This document shows, piece after piece, positions 25,231 through 37,764 of a DNA stretch of 64,000 bases; the stretch's first letter is position 1, and every line of letters begins with the position of its first letter. The DNA comes from Sisyra terminalis (taxonomy: Eukaryota; Arthropoda; Insecta; Neuroptera; Sisyridae): the NCBI GenBank assembly GCA_958496175.1, contig OY292275.1, forward strand, positions 51,785,701 through 51,849,700. The letters are read 5' to 3'. A program made the position numbers and the translations under genes. The notes under the pieces were generated by a model. The model did no database searches. It saw only the letters and a list, made by a program, of their open reading frames with translations, and was not told the origin of the DNA.

Positions 25231-26779
25231 AGTTTAGATAATGCTTAAGGACATATAAATAATTACAGTTCCATGAATTTGTACTGACGCTAAGGTTGTT
25301 CAGAAATCGTTTCCTTAAAATTTTTTTTTTTTTTTATACATTCGCAGCTATGCCATTGTTTCACTGATCTATTTTTCGTAAGTTTCTTCATTTTATTATT
25401 TCTTAGCAGTTGTTTACGCATTGAACTAATGGAACCAAAAAAAATAAACTAATTAAACTTTAAACGACTCTTATGTTTAAACCGAAAATTCTTTAAAATT
25501 AGAAAAATATTTTACCAAAATTTAAAAATCACGATATTATTTGGACATAGAACTGATGTACAAGGAAATTTAATGATTGATCGAAACATTTATATGTTTA
25601 AATACCCATGAGGTACTCGAAAAATAGAACCCATTGTAAAATGTTGTATTTTGCATGAAACTATAACTAAGAGAAAGATTTGAAAATTCCGCTTCTGTGG
25701 AATTTTCCACTGAGTTGTCCATTCATTTTTTTACAAAGAGGTTTTTATAATATTGTATTTATTATGGATACCAATCTTTAGAATATTTGACATTCTTATT
25801 TTCATTACAATATCCATTGCTTTGTCTCGAAAACTAGTACTTTTTTCTACAAGTTCTCTTTATTCTTTTTCTGAACCAATTTTTCTTTTTACTGAAGATC
25901 TTAGAAAAAACTTACGAAAAAATTATGTTGAACTATGTTTTTGAAAGTTACGCAAATATAGTTTGTACTTTGTAATTGCAAATATGAATATAATATTCAA
26001 ATTATTGTAGGTCACACTAAAAAAAGTTATTGAAATAAAACTGAAAATAAAATAAAGAAGATGGTGATTTATAAAATGATATTCAGAAGCTCAAAATTTT
26101 TTTATATGGAATTATATCTATTTTTGTATTGCTCTTCCGGTAGCAGAACAATAGGAGGGTAATGCTTTGGGAATTGCCTTATTTCACCCTTGCATTCAAA
26201 AGATTCGTTTGCTGATCGTGACGTGTATTATGAATACAAAAATAAAAATCAGGATGAAAAGGAAATTTAAGGTAATTTATTCACGTATAAGTTTTTCCTG
26301 TGAGTTATTTGAATAATTGGTTTTAGGTAGCCTATATAAGTAGGTATCTAAGTACCTGTAGGTTTATAACATGTTACTTATAAACTTAAGGTCCTAGGGA
26401 ACTTATTAAAAAATTATAATATGTTACTTAGAAAATAAATGCAAAATGAAAATGTGATTCTATCGTAAAATATGAATACTTCTACAAGGGACACGAAGAT
26501 ACGTTTTTTATTTGATTTGTATATAATGTTTGATATTTCCCAGTTGTTATTCATATTAATAATATGAATTGAAAACTAATAATTTTATTAATTTCAATGT
26601 ATGTATGCATATTGTTTACAATAATTGCACAAGTAAGGTAGCTTATTTTTATTGTAAAAACATTTAAATAATGTCTTCCTTTATTTCTCTTCCTCAATGA
26701 TATATACCTAACTATTTTTACTCAGTGGATATGTTATTTAGAAAACCATGAAAAAATTATTTAGAATAGATGATAAAAT
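25231..26779. other. Intergenic DNA, nothing recognised
   Basis: AT-rich. The 63-codon frame at 25753-25944 is hydrophobic but lacks any recognisable domain or a coding-like codon bias. Confidence 0.45.
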
Positions 26780-26905
26780 TAAGATCTCAGCTTTTAAATA
26801 AAGAAGATAATTCAGGTTATTTAAGATCGGGTTATTACTTAAAATTCGATCAGGTTATTTAAGATCGTATTATTTCTTAAAATCCGATCTTAAATAACCT
26901 AAATT
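26780..26905. repeat. Degraded fold-back remnant, family A
   Basis: The edge sequences AAGATAATTCAGGTTATTT and their complement (ATCTTAAATAACCTAAATTG) face each other over a short centre that itself repeats CAGGTTATTTAAGATCG. The hairpin motif seen in other family A copies is absent, so this is only the outer arms, joined. Confidence 0.6.
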
Positions 26906-27059
26906 GTTTTCGTTATTATTTAGAATTATATAAAATAACTTCAAATTAAGAATAAAAATCGATTTAGTTACTATTATTTAACTATATTGAAGTATAAAAA
27001 GATAAAGAGAAAAATGCTAACGATGTTCGGTTAGGGTAGTGAATTATCACTTACTGTAC

Positions 27060-27150
27060 AGTGCGCTATCCATTTGTACAGATCAGTAACGATGGATCAA
27101 GGTGGCCACCTCGAAATTGGTAGGCGCCAAGTTTGAATCTCATAACAAGG
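27060..27150 (+). repeat. tRNA-derived SINE head, degraded
   Basis: TGGATCAAGGTGGCCACC (about 27093-27110) resembles a tRNA A box. GGCGCCAAGTTTGAATCTC (about 27123-27141) resembles the B box (GGTTCGAATC type) with substitutions. Spacing is about 30 bp between boxes, as in tRNA-derived insect SINEs. A functional tRNA is unlikely, because the TTCGA core is changed and the arms do not pair well. Confidence 0.45.
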
Positions 27151-28649
27151 GATTTTTCAATATTTATCGATGTACGGATTTTTTTAAATTCCTAAAGTTT
27201 TTTATTCTAGAATTGCTCTAAACTACAATTCCTCCATTAGCTACCGATAAATAAGATAGAAAATATATTTTTATTAATATATATCTACACAAACTATCAA
27301 CGTCAATTTTTCGGTGCTAGAACTTTCTGTACCTGGCTAATAAGTTGGTATACAGATTATTTTTTCATTTATGGAATGCTTCGACCGAAATACCAGGATG
27401 GAATTTTAAGAAATCAATATTTTCTTCATACAAAACTGATTTGTTAAATTCATCTACCGTTTCTTACAAAATTCAAACGAAAGAATTCATAAATATTTGG
27501 TTATAAGAACTTCATTTTAACAGAATCTTATACAAAGATACTTGACCAATGTTATTTTACAATAAACATTGTTTTACAATCCAGAATTATCATATAATGT
27601 GTTGAAAAACATTGTGATTGATTTTAGGTGATTATGAATGTATGGTATGTGCACGTGTGTTGCAGAATTCAAGTTTTTTTTATTTATTCCAGTAATAATT
27701 TGTCTTAAATCTCATGTCTGATAAAGTAAAAAATTAAACACATAATTGTTAGTATGTAAATTGTGACACATAATTCGAGATTTTTTGTACTTTAAATTCC
27801 AAGCGCATTTGGTCTCATATGGTGATGATTACGATATTTCAATGACGATTATTTCAAAATCAATGAATTGCAAAAAGACATACATATCTTATTCGAATTC
27901 AGAAGGTTGTATCTTTGTGCATAAATACATAATAACAATATGTGTAAAGGCACATATATAGATAGAGACGAATTTGTACGTACATATACACAAATGATAT
28001 ATACATATATGAGTAAGATAATCGCTGTTAGAAAAAAGTGGTATTTAAAGAACAATGAATGCGACACATTTCATGCGGAACATTTCTTGACATAATGTGC
28101 AAGAAGTCGGCAAATCTTTTTCTGCATTCAGTAATTGTTCCCTTTTGAACAGCACAAATTGTGTCATGTAAATATGTTGGGTGATTTTTAGAGACGATTG
28201 TTCGGATTTTTATTTTTAGCGGAATATTTTGTATCGAACGTGATTTTATTTTTGATATTCACATGCATTATCCATTCGATATATTGATACAATAATTTTT
28301 CATAGAATTATACTAATACAACATTATTTCTAGAAATGATAACAAAATAGTAAACATATTAAAATATATCAATACAAAGACAACGATTAATATTCTTCTG
28401 TTCGAAGCACATAATGCTCGAATGCTCGCAATACATATCGAACAAAATGAAACCAATCTACGATGAAATAATCGGTACGATTTTCCAGCTTATGCACTTA
28501 TTTTTTCCCCGGTTTTTAAAATATCATGGAAAGCAATAAATATAGCTATACTTTCTTTGGAGAAAATGAGATACGAAACATTTCTTTCTTTGATAAAAAA
28601 ACTACTTTTTTTCTACACGTAAGCAAATAAATCAATCAATTTATCATAT
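27151..28649. other. Intergenic DNA, nothing recognised
   Basis: AT-rich. The minus-strand frame at 27849-28067 comes from low-complexity TACATATA-like sequence. If the adjacent minus-strand exon is real, its 3' untranslated region would begin at about 28649. Confidence 0.45.
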
Positions 28650-28892
28650 TTAAACATTCTGTTGAGAACTCATACGTAACGGAAAAGATACAAAGTGCCA
28701 TAATAAAAGAGCAGGCGTTCCTGTAGCATCGAAATATAGCTGCAATTTATCGTCCTCCGCGTCATAATATATCTTTCGGGGAATACCAGACATTCTTTTC
28801 TTCCTTGGGGTCACGATTCCTGGTTGTGGATGGCTGTAATGCGAAGCATACGGTATGGAGATCGAGACTAACAACGCCAAAAGGAAAAAAAC
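28650..28892 (-). CDS. Candidate exon of a small secreted peptide
   Basis: On the minus strand, a TCTGAGCAG acceptor-like sequence is followed at 28892 by an 80-codon frame ending in TAA at 28650. The frame has no ATG before its hydrophobic start; an upstream TTG followed by a stop shows the start must lie in another exon. The first about 18 residues (VFFLLALLVSISIPYAS) look like the core of a signal peptide. The sequence continues HYSHPQPGIVTP, then RKKR, a typical basic processing site, then IPRKIYYDAEDDK and an uncharged tail. There are no cysteines. Codon use is richer in GC than the flanks, which supports real coding. A possible donor (GTATGAGT, about 28669-28662) could make it an internal exon. 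I do not recognise the family. A neuropeptide-like or other secreted product is a guess from layout. Confidence 0.4.
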   Translation of the reverse strand, partial: VFFLLALLVSISIPYASHYSHPQPGIVTPRKKRMSGIPRKIYYDAEDDKLQLYFDATGTPALLLWHFVSFPLRMSSQQNV

Positions 28893-29019
28893 CTGCTCAG
28901 AATCATCCACCAAAATAATCAGAATTAATAATAACCTAGAAAACCTGGCCTAAAGATACTAAAAAAATACTTGACCTATTGCACTTTCGGCTAATGAGAG
29001 GCTTCTCACAATTAAATTT

Positions 29020-31590
29020 ATAAATGAAGCCAGATACTAATACTGAGATGCTTAACTCTGATTACTCAATGAATGTTAATGTGATCCTTAAGAAACCACC
29101 CCCTTACCTGTATTCCAAAGTGACGAACTGGAATCAATTTCAGGGAGCATGGATATAGAGTATAAAAATAGATATTTCTCTAAAAAATAAAAATAACATG
29201 GGAAACTAAAAATAACCTCAACTTAAAAGAAATGAATAAGCCACTTTATATTAAGCGATTAGTGTAAGACTATCGAAAAGCTCATGGAAAGTAGCAAAAA
29301 AGCAGAATTCGTAAAAATATAACTATATTTACGTTTTAATACTTTTGAAGTAATTTCCCAACGGATAATCATTCAAAACAACTAAAAGAATACTAAAAAA
29401 ACCAACAGTTAATGTACCAACAATAAAAAAGTTGATAATTTCTGGGCTGGTTCAGATGAAGAAAAAGCTATCACATTTGGGGAATATCTAGCGAGGTTAT
29501 TCACAATACTAGCTGCTAACTCAAGTGATTTAGATATTGAAGACTATTTCTTTGAATCATCCCAATTATCTCTCTTTGTAAATTCATTTACCTCTTCAGG
29601 GGGGAAAAAGAAATAAAACTGACGAAATTACTTAGAACGCCTAGATATGACCTAATAACTGGTGAAATACTAAAACATTTGACTAAAAAGACCATAGTCT
29701 GTTAACGATAATTAACAATAGTATTCTACGTTTGTGTAACTGTCCTATCCAGTAGAAGTTTGTCCAAATCTTTATGATTCAAAAACCTGGGAAAACCTTC
29801 AAACGATCCTGCTTGTTACCAATCTATCAGTTTCCTACCAATTATGTGAAAAAATTTTGAAAAACTTTTCTTGAAACGAATTAAAAAGTCTCTACCTTTT
29901 GAGGACTAATACCAAAATAACAATTCGAATTTAGAAACCGTCATTCTGTCATTCAACAATACCACCGAAAAGAAATCCTTATCAAAAAGAGCTTAGAAAT
30001 TAAGCAGATATGTGCAGGAGTGTTTATAGAAATTCAACAAGCATTTTATTAAGGCTGGCACGAAGGTTTATTGTATAAAGTAAATAAAAAAAACGTTTAC
30101 TTCGACCAAATTTTTCTTTTATTAAAATAATATCTCTAAGATAGATTCTTCTTGATAAAATTTCAAGCCAGCACATCCGAAATACTTTCCTTAAAATCTG
30201 GAGTTCCTCAAAGATGTATTTTAGGACTAATCTTATATCTTATATCTTTTATTTACAACAGACCTGCCAGTAACAGAAAATACAATTATCACTAATTTTG
30301 AGGATGATACTGCAATTTTTGCCATAGACGAAAACCCAAACGAAGTGACCAACAAACTTCAGTTCTACATACACCACTTAGAAAAATGACTTCATGATTG
30401 GAAAATGAACGCCAATCTTCAAAAGTCAAGAAAAATTACTTTCATCACAACAACAAAAAAAAAAAAAGCAACCGGAATTCAAATTAATAAGATCCCTGTT
30501 TCACAAAAGGATAACGTAAAATATTTGGGTAACTAGCACTTATATGAAAACCCCACATATCAGCTAAAAAAATACAAATAGATGCCAAAATTAAAAAGAT
30601 ATGGTGGTTTCTAAGAAAAGGATCTGGTCTTTCATTAGAAATCAAATTAAAGTTAATATACAAAACAATAATAAAGCCAATTTGGACTTATGATCTGGAA
30701 CTTTGGGGATACGCTAAAGAATCAAATACCAACATCATTCAAAGATCACAATCGATAATCTTACGATCCATAGCTATGGCACCTTGGTATATTAGTTACC
30801 AAACATTGCATAATGATTTAAATGTGCCCTTTATAAAGACGTAATAAGAAGCAAAGCATAAAACATAAGAGAAGATGTGATGAGCACAGAAATTAACTAA
30901 TTGTGGAACTATTTAAACTACCATTGATAAAAAGATGATTAAAAAGTACATTGATTGAGGATCTACAGGAATGATTCTCAGAAAAGGAGGATTGAGTACT
31001 ACTATGGATAGTGGTCGGTACTAACCCATGGTTTATAAAATTCACAGGTTGCCCCATTAGAAAAAAAATGACGTCATACGAAGAATTTTGAAATTTGAAT
31101 TAGTCTGAAGATATGTACGAATTTCTTCTGCATGCGTCACGTGGCGCATGAGGCCACCTGTGTATTTTATAAACCTTGGTACTAACCGACCCTGTCCTTT
31201 TATAAAAGTCATAATCAAGAAGCAAAGTATAAAAGGAACGATGCAAAGACTACGAAAGTAAATTAATTGAGGAACTATTTAAACTACCATTGATAAAAAG
31301 ATGATTAAAAAGTACATTGATTGAGGATCTACAGGAATAATTCCCAGAAAAGAGTGATTGAGGACTACTATGGATGGTGGCTGATACTTAACGACATTGT
31401 CAAATAGATAACTTATTTAATTTAATTTTATATTATTCTTTTATTGTTAATTGATTTCCGTTTTTTTCCTGTTCTTTTTCTTTGGTACCGTTATAGTTCG
31501 ATTTTATATTGTTCTTAATATACCAATTAGATAAATCTACTCATTGCTTTGTTTCTTAAGCAGATTGTAAAATGACGAATAAATATTTAA
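29020..31590 (+). pseudogene. Decayed Jockey-type LINE (endonuclease end to 3' tail)
   Basis: About 29050-29150 resembles the end of the endonuclease domain (LNSDYSMNV, then VTNWNQFQ). About 29640-29700 has RYDLITGEILKHL. About 29780-29900 has NLGKPSND...YQSISFLPIM and LFLKRIKKS, the classic PGK-YRPISLLP and LLKRI blocks of Jockey reverse transcriptases. SGVPQRCILG follows at about 30200, degraded FEDDTAIFA at about 30300, VKYLG at about 30520, and IKPIWTYDLELWG at about 30675-30710. The domain order matches the 5523-6650 element, and both end in a CAGATTGT-containing A-rich tail. Many stops and frameshifts make it inactive. A roughly 190-bp block of the 3' region is present twice (about 30830-31026 and 31190-31390) around a MITE. 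Confidence 0.85.
31027..31178 (-). mobile_element. 152-bp MITE with 9-bp target duplication (copy 2)
   Basis: Same family as 24371-24536 but in the opposite orientation. It starts CATGGTTTATAAAATTCACA and ends TTTATAAACCTTG. The flanks GTACTAACC (31018-31026 and 31179-31187) are identical, giving a perfect 9-bp target duplication. It lies between two copies of the LINE 3' block. Confidence 0.85.
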
Positions 31591-33239
31591 CAAAAATATT
31601 ATCAGATTGGAATCAAATTTTATGTCAAACTGTTCACATTTTTTAAATTCCAAAATAAAAGAAGTAGTTTTTCCTTGTTAAAATTTCTCATTATATTTAA
31701 CAATTCAAGAAAATAAAATAAAAATAAAATAAAAAAAGCTCCGCACGGACGAAGTATCATATGTGTACACATATTTTACGCGGGACTTACAGATATACCG
31801 ATTTATATCTTTATGTATGTGCAGTTGAACCACCCACGCTGAAAGTTCAATTTAAATTTATTTTGATATTTGAGAATTTTTTCTTCAATAAAATCTTCAG
31901 TTATACCTGTCTACATTCAATTTTCCGCATTATATGATAAATTGTGAGTTCATTATATAAAGGTACCTATTTATTTTGGCACATATTAGATTCAAAGAAA
32001 ATTTCAGTTTTTCCTTACTTTCTTTGATGTTAAAAACCAAGAAAAAAAAATAGTAAAGATCTGGGAAATATGTAAAGGCAAAAACTGAAAAATCCGATTA
32101 CCTGAACATGGTTTATTTTATTTAGAGTAAAACGCATTGACAACGGTATTCCAACTTACGTCGGCAGTGATGCGAATTCAATTCCACTCGACAGAGAATT
32201 ATATTTGCTCACTAAGAATATTGATTACTAAACTCTCACTTTTACACATCTCTATATATTACTGTATAAACTAGACCGCATTACAGTCGTGAATAATAAC
32301 CAAAGCTAAGGAAAAACGCATAAAGCATAAATGAAATTTGTTCTAACATCAACTGATAATCGTTTAAAGCTAATTCAGATAAGAAAACTAATTAATTTTT
32401 TTCGCAAAGCAAATCTGTTCTTCCTATATTTACAGATTAAATCTTATGTTTCGTATTAATAAAATGTGGGATGGCATTCTTTATTTGAATGTTACTCCCA
32501 TGTTTATTATATTATACAGTGTGTTTACCTACATACGAATATATTGATCTGTTTACTATTAACGCATAATATCATTAATTTTCAAAACCTACTTCTTGAA
32601 GACTCCAACTGTTAAATCTCACCGGAACAACTGCAAATGTTTGCTATCTGCGTAATACTGCAAAGTAATTTAATTTAGGCCACAAATGTTTTACACTCTG
32701 TTCTTATGTGAAATTATTTGAATTGTTTTTATACAATTCGTAAAACGTACCGTGTATGTGTGAACAATTATATGAAATTCAAAATGAAACTTATTAACCA
32801 TGAAAATTAGTACAAACTCTTTATTTAATGAAAGAAATTGAAGTTTACTAAGTTTTGTTGTACTGACTTTTGTTATAATTGTTAGTAAAATAATCATTCT
32901 ACAGTTGTACACGTGCCAACAATATGTTTTTGTAGTCATACTTCTTTAGCGGCGTTATAAAAGTATAATAAAACTTAATTTTTACAGTAGGAAGTTGCTT
33001 GCAATTGGCTAGTGAAAAATTTCAAGTGGGTGAAAGCTGGTTGATTTTTGGGACCGGTTTGCATAGTAGTAAAACGACTAAAACTTCCTAAAACTTCCTT
33101 ACTAAAACATTGAGTAGATCGAGTCGATCCTAGCACTCGCATATGTTTTTCGTTTGTCGGTAGGGGGAACGAACCGGACTTGATCGTCGAATTTGATATT
33201 TTCAAATTTTGCAGGCTAAACAATATCCATATTAATACA
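31591..33239. other. Intergenic DNA with a possible minus-strand 5' exon
   Basis: On the minus strand an ATATATAGAG TATA-like block at about 32258 is followed by about 100 bp ending in CTGCCGAC and a consensus donor GTAAGT (32159-32154). It could be a non-coding first exon of the minus-strand gene whose candidate exon lies at 28650-28892. No ATG exon joining the two was found, so this is weak. The 120-codon minus-strand frame at 32975-33337 has no recognisable domain. Confidence 0.3.
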
Positions 33240-33420
33240 TAACTAGTAATTTTCCGTGAAATATTCACCGTCCAATATTGATACAACTGACAAATGGTAA
33301 ATATTTGCAATTGATTGAAAATGACTATTGAAACCATTGCAATAATTAGTCAATTCAACAAGTATGTGTCTACAATGTTTTCTGGCTTTGTCAACAGAAA
33401 TGCATACATATTATAAACAT
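33240..33420 (+). repeat. Duplicated segment, upstream copy
   Basis: It matches about 34664-34860 in the same orientation. Shared blocks are CCGT-AAATATTCAC, ACAACTGACAAATG, GAAAATGAC-TTGAAAC, TGTGTCTACAA-like and GTCTTTG-like. The two copies flank the fold-back element at 33506-34227. They differ by substitutions and indels, so the duplication is old. Confidence 0.55.
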
Positions 33421-33505
33421 TTACCTATTATTATTATTATGAGAATTAAAATGCATTTAAAAGAAAGGTATTTTATTGTAAAACTTCAGATCCTCAGATA
33501 TATAA

Positions 33506-34227
33506 TAGATTGATAAAATGTTTAAAGGACTAGGATCAAAAATAATCGGTTAAAACTTTATTTATTACATGCGACGTTTCGGCTACTTTATTGAGCCTTC
33601 CTCAAGCGTTCGTAAAAATTGTTTTAACTTTCTTAATAATTATCAATGTCATAATTCATTTTTGTAGACACGGTACAGTTGGTAAAAACAATAATAAAAC
33701 TTCCAAGATATATAAAAATTTCAATAAAAAATAAATAATTTTTCGATAAAAATTAATAATTAAAAAATTCAGTTAAAGATGTACACTAGTTTAAAACTCA
33801 ATTGCTCGACATTGCGGTTCTGGAACTACGCAATGCCGAGCGGTTGACTTTTAAACTAGTGTACATCTTTAACTGATTTTTTTAATTATTAATTTTTATC
33901 GAAAAATTATTCATTTTTTATTGAAATTTTTATATATCTAGGAAGTTTTATTATTGTTTTTACCAACTATACCGTGTCTACAAAAATGAATTATGACAAT
34001 GATAATTATTAAGAAAGTTAAAACGATTTTTACGAACGCTTGAGGAAGGCTCAATAAAGATAAATAAATTTAACTGAATGTTTTAATTATTAATTTTTAT
34101 CGAAAAATCAATTTTTTACGACCGCCTGAGGAAGGCTCAATAAAGGGGCCGAAACGTCGCATGTAATAAATAAAGTTTTAACCGATTATTTTTGATCCTA
34201 GTCCTCTGAGCATTTTATCAATCTATT
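33506..34227. mobile_element. Fold-back element, family B, with multiple arms
   Basis: The outer arms are AGATTGATAAAATGTTTAAA at the left and the complement at the right end. Both carry the hairpin motif: minus strand about 33571-33605 (CTTGAGGA, stem GGCT/AGCC, GAAACGTCGC) and plus strand 34125-34160 (CCTGAGGA, stem GGCTC/GGGCC, GAAACGTCGC). An inner palindrome (about 33640-33830 against 33838-34030) repeats GTACACTAGTTTAAA and complement and holds a GC-richer loop near 33800-33845 with CATTGCG and CGCAATG. A third, broken motif copy lies at about 34037-34062. No open frame. Confidence 0.8.
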
Positions 34228-34663
34228 AAGAAAGATACTTTTTTGAAATTATTCATTGTAATATTTAAAAAAATGTAAGGAATTGATACATTAAATTATA
34301 ATATATTATTATATTGTTGAATTAAAAATCAGTTTCAATACATTGATACATGTAAATGGGTAAATTAAATATACAATTACTATTGAATTTATATAATTTT
34401 TAGGACTTTCCATTTAGGATTGTTTATATACATCTCTTTAAATGATATTTTATGGCAACAATCTACTGCTATATGGTAGATGTCATCGATAAGTATCTAT
34501 TTTTTAAACATGTGACCCATGCTGTATTGATTTACGGTTAATTCTCATAATAAATAATATACATTTTGTGTAAGTAGCCAAATGTGTTTACATATACTAA
34601 ATGTACAAACAGCCAATTGTATATATTTTTAAATAGCCAATTTAATCTTTCATTTGGAAACCA

Positions 34664-34860
34664 GTAACTTCCGTAAAATATTCACAGCCTAACACGGACA
34701 CAACTGACAAATGAATGAAATAAGCAATTGAATGAAATCGAAATGACAGTTGAAACTAATGACATGATAGTTCAAATTTGAGACAATAATTATTATATTT
34801 GTATTCCACTCACATGGATGTGCTTACAACTTTATATTCTTTGTCTTTGTCTTTGCCACA
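34664..34860 (+). repeat. Duplicated segment, downstream copy
   Basis: Partner of 33240-33420. This copy has small insertions relative to the other, including a GTCTTTGTCTTTG slippage tract at about 34842-34854. Confidence 0.55.
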
Positions 34861-37601
34861 ACTCATACGCTTGCTTATTTTATATTTTGATATGAAAAGA
34901 AAATTGTGTTTATAATTGCATCATATTTTAGTTATAACAAACCACACATAACTGGTGTGCCAATTTAAGCACTACCGGAATAGGCTACTGTAGTGGATTA
35001 AAACATATTTTTAATTATACTAAAGAAGTATAACTTCTCACACGCGTACATAAGTGCACACGCCGTTTTTATTTATTTTTTTAAAAATAATTTATTAAAG
35101 TTCTATAGCTTTAAGCGTTAGTAATTTTATTATAAATATTTTAATTAAAATACTTCTACTTCCTTCCTCGTTCTTTGAATGCTTTTTAATATCGCAATGA
35201 AGTGTTATTACAATAATTATCTTCTGTTGAATTCTATGTTTGCCTCCTACACATTTTACCCTATTCTGATATATTCTCTATTCTCGTTTTGACGAAAAGC
35301 TGTCGTTGTTAGTTGTTGATTTATTCAGAGTTTCTTAAGTTGAGGTTGAGTAGTATGCATATAGGATCCTAAAAATATAATATTAAACTTAAATGTGTTG
35401 ATTAGAAAAAATTACAAAGCTATTTTTTATAAACTTCCAGTTATTTCACTACTATTTTTCCATAGTATGAAATACGACTGCCACAATTTCAGCTATGGCT
35501 TGTTTTTATTTTTTTATTTTTGTAGTTTATAAATAATAATTACAAATACGAACTGTTTGAAATACAAATGTTAACAAATCTTCTTTTCTTTAAATTTTTT
35601 TCTTAAAAGCATGGAAGATAATACCACTTAATTCCAAATCGAAAATATGGTACATATCATCTGCATACAACTAAAGCTGTTGAAGTAAATTTATCCAAAT
35701 GATTTTTTTTTTTTGGTAAACTTTTACTAAAATGTAAAGACTTATAAAGTTGTGAATATAACTTGATTAACATGGGCAAATCACAATGGCTGAATAAATT
35801 ATCAGAATTATATGTGTGGATTTAGATTTACGGAGTCAGCCAATTAGGATCGTATTAACCTAGGGAATTAAAATTTTTCGGAATCGAGATACGAATATTT
35901 AAAACAACAAAACTCGAAAGAAAAACATTCAGGGATTTAAATTCGGTGAAATAATTAGAAACCGTTTTTATGTGAAGGCTATGTTGGAAAATAATACGAT
36001 TTTCCATAAAAAAACTTTACAATAAAGAAAATTTTGAGCATAAAATTTTAAGTTGGCAAATAATTTTTTAATTAAATTTATTCAGAAAAATGATTTTCAT
36101 GGAAAAATTTATTATTTTAAATTCAAGAAAAGCAATGCATAGTTGTGGCCAATCTTAGTTATGAATCTATTACAGAAAACAAAAATGTTATAATAGCAGA
36201 AGTATAAGTGTATTTGAAAAAATCAAACGAAGATTTCACTTATTTTTCACAAAAAAAAAGCTTAACAAATAGCTTTCAGTTATCAAATCAATAAAACATT
36301 AACAAATATTTCAAATATGTAGAAGTATTTTCAAACAATGAACAGTAAAAGTTAAAAATAAACGCCGGATATTCGTTTTTGTTAACAAGCAAGTATAAAT
36401 ATTAAACTAGCTTATTTAGGGCAAATAAGGAACCGGATATTTATAAATGAAGGCGGAGAAAAATTTTACTTTTACTTGAATACAAAGTTCCTGGAAGTTA
36501 TCCAAATGTTTCAAAGCAACAATTTCAATATTCTTCGTATTTATATATGTTTTGAGACAATTTATTACATAATGATATTTGTGCCAAATGGCTTTTATGT
36601 ATACCCACTTAACAATGATAAAGTTTGGCCTCCGTTTACAACGGAAACGCAATGTAAATGTAGTATTAAAATTATTTTATAGAAATATAAAATGCCAGAA
36701 CATTGCGTTTGTTATTTCATTGTACTTCCATTGGATTTTTAAAGAAAGTTTTAGCTTATTTAATTCGAATTTATGTAAGGACGAGTGCTTCTTTTATCAG
36801 TAGTCAGGTGGATTGTTTTATCGTTTGATGTCGTATACCAAAAAGATGCCAACTTTGTTAAGAAAATTTGCTATCGACTTAAGAACAAATTCTAAATTGA
36901 AATTTAGTTTTGCAATAAATGAAAATGTTTGTAAAGATGAAAATACAATTTCTCTTTTGCAAACCTGTTTTTTTTTTCTAAGTAACTCTACATACATTAA
37001 AAGAAACTGCATTTTTTGCCATACAATGTGGAAGCAAATTGAATTTTTATCATTATTGAGTTAGCACTTTTGTTTTTTTGGAGTTATATTGATTAGCTAA
37101 GAATTTAATGTTTTAAACCCTAAAATAATTTAAGATACTTAATGCAGTAGTTATTTTTTTTCTTTGTATGCCATTATGTGTTTTGCACTTGTTCAACAAT
37201 GTGTTGGTATATCATGGTGGTGATATTAAGCAATTAATCTTTCAATTCAATTAAGTAGTACCTATACGTAATAAGTTTAAAAATATTTCAATATTTTTTT
37301 CATAGTGATCCAGCGGCGAGCATTGGGTGCACCATGGTGCCCACGTACAAAAGATTAAATTTTTAATTCACTAAATATTTTGTTGATCCTTTTCTTTTCA
37401 TTATTAAAATAGTCTAATTATTACTTAATTATTGTTTGGCATTCCTCGGTCTATTTTTGTCTGTTTCTTGCTGTTATGCACCTAGGAATGCAACATTGCT
37501 CATAAAAACATCGATATTAGAACATCGATATTTAAAAAAAAAATCGAAGTTTATGAAAGAAATATCGATTTTTTTCGATGGTTTCTCTTCTTCTTCTTTA
37601 G
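34861..37601. other. Intergenic DNA, nothing recognised
   Basis: AT-rich. The cluster of overlapping frames on both strands at 36416-37064 is Ile/Phe/Lys/Asn-rich and mutually overlapping, with no domain or splice logic. The stretch from 35060 to 36400 holds nothing identifiable. Confidence 0.45.
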
Positions 37602-37745
37602 GTGTCAACGTAGAGGATGAAAAGAATTGGACCCAGTACCGATCCCTGAGGTACCCCTTATATGAATAGGTTTTTCCTCTGGTAACTGATCATCCATTTT
37701 GATTTGGCAGAAGCGGTTGCTCAAAAACGAAAAAATGAAGTTAAA
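37602..37745 (-). pseudogene. LINE reverse-transcriptase scrap
   Basis: On the minus strand, about 37655-37602 translates as GVPQGSVLGPILFILYVD, the diagnostic motif just before the catalytic aspartates of non-LTR reverse transcriptases. It is cut off directly after this point by a stop. The upstream part (to about 37745) is out of frame but contains an acidic EEKPIHI-like lead-in. A few tens of base pairs away lies a MITE. This is a fragment only. Confidence 0.75.
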
Positions 37746-37764
37746 TTAATACTCAGGAATATGG

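Noticed and set aside
32975..33337. 120-codon minus-strand frame, the longest on that strand outside relics
   Set aside because: No recognisable domain, no splice logic, and its start lies in a duplicated non-coding segment also found at 34664-34860.
36416..37064. Cluster of overlapping open frames on both strands
   Set aside because: Low-complexity Ile/Phe/Lys/Asn content and mutual overlap fit chance in AT-rich DNA.
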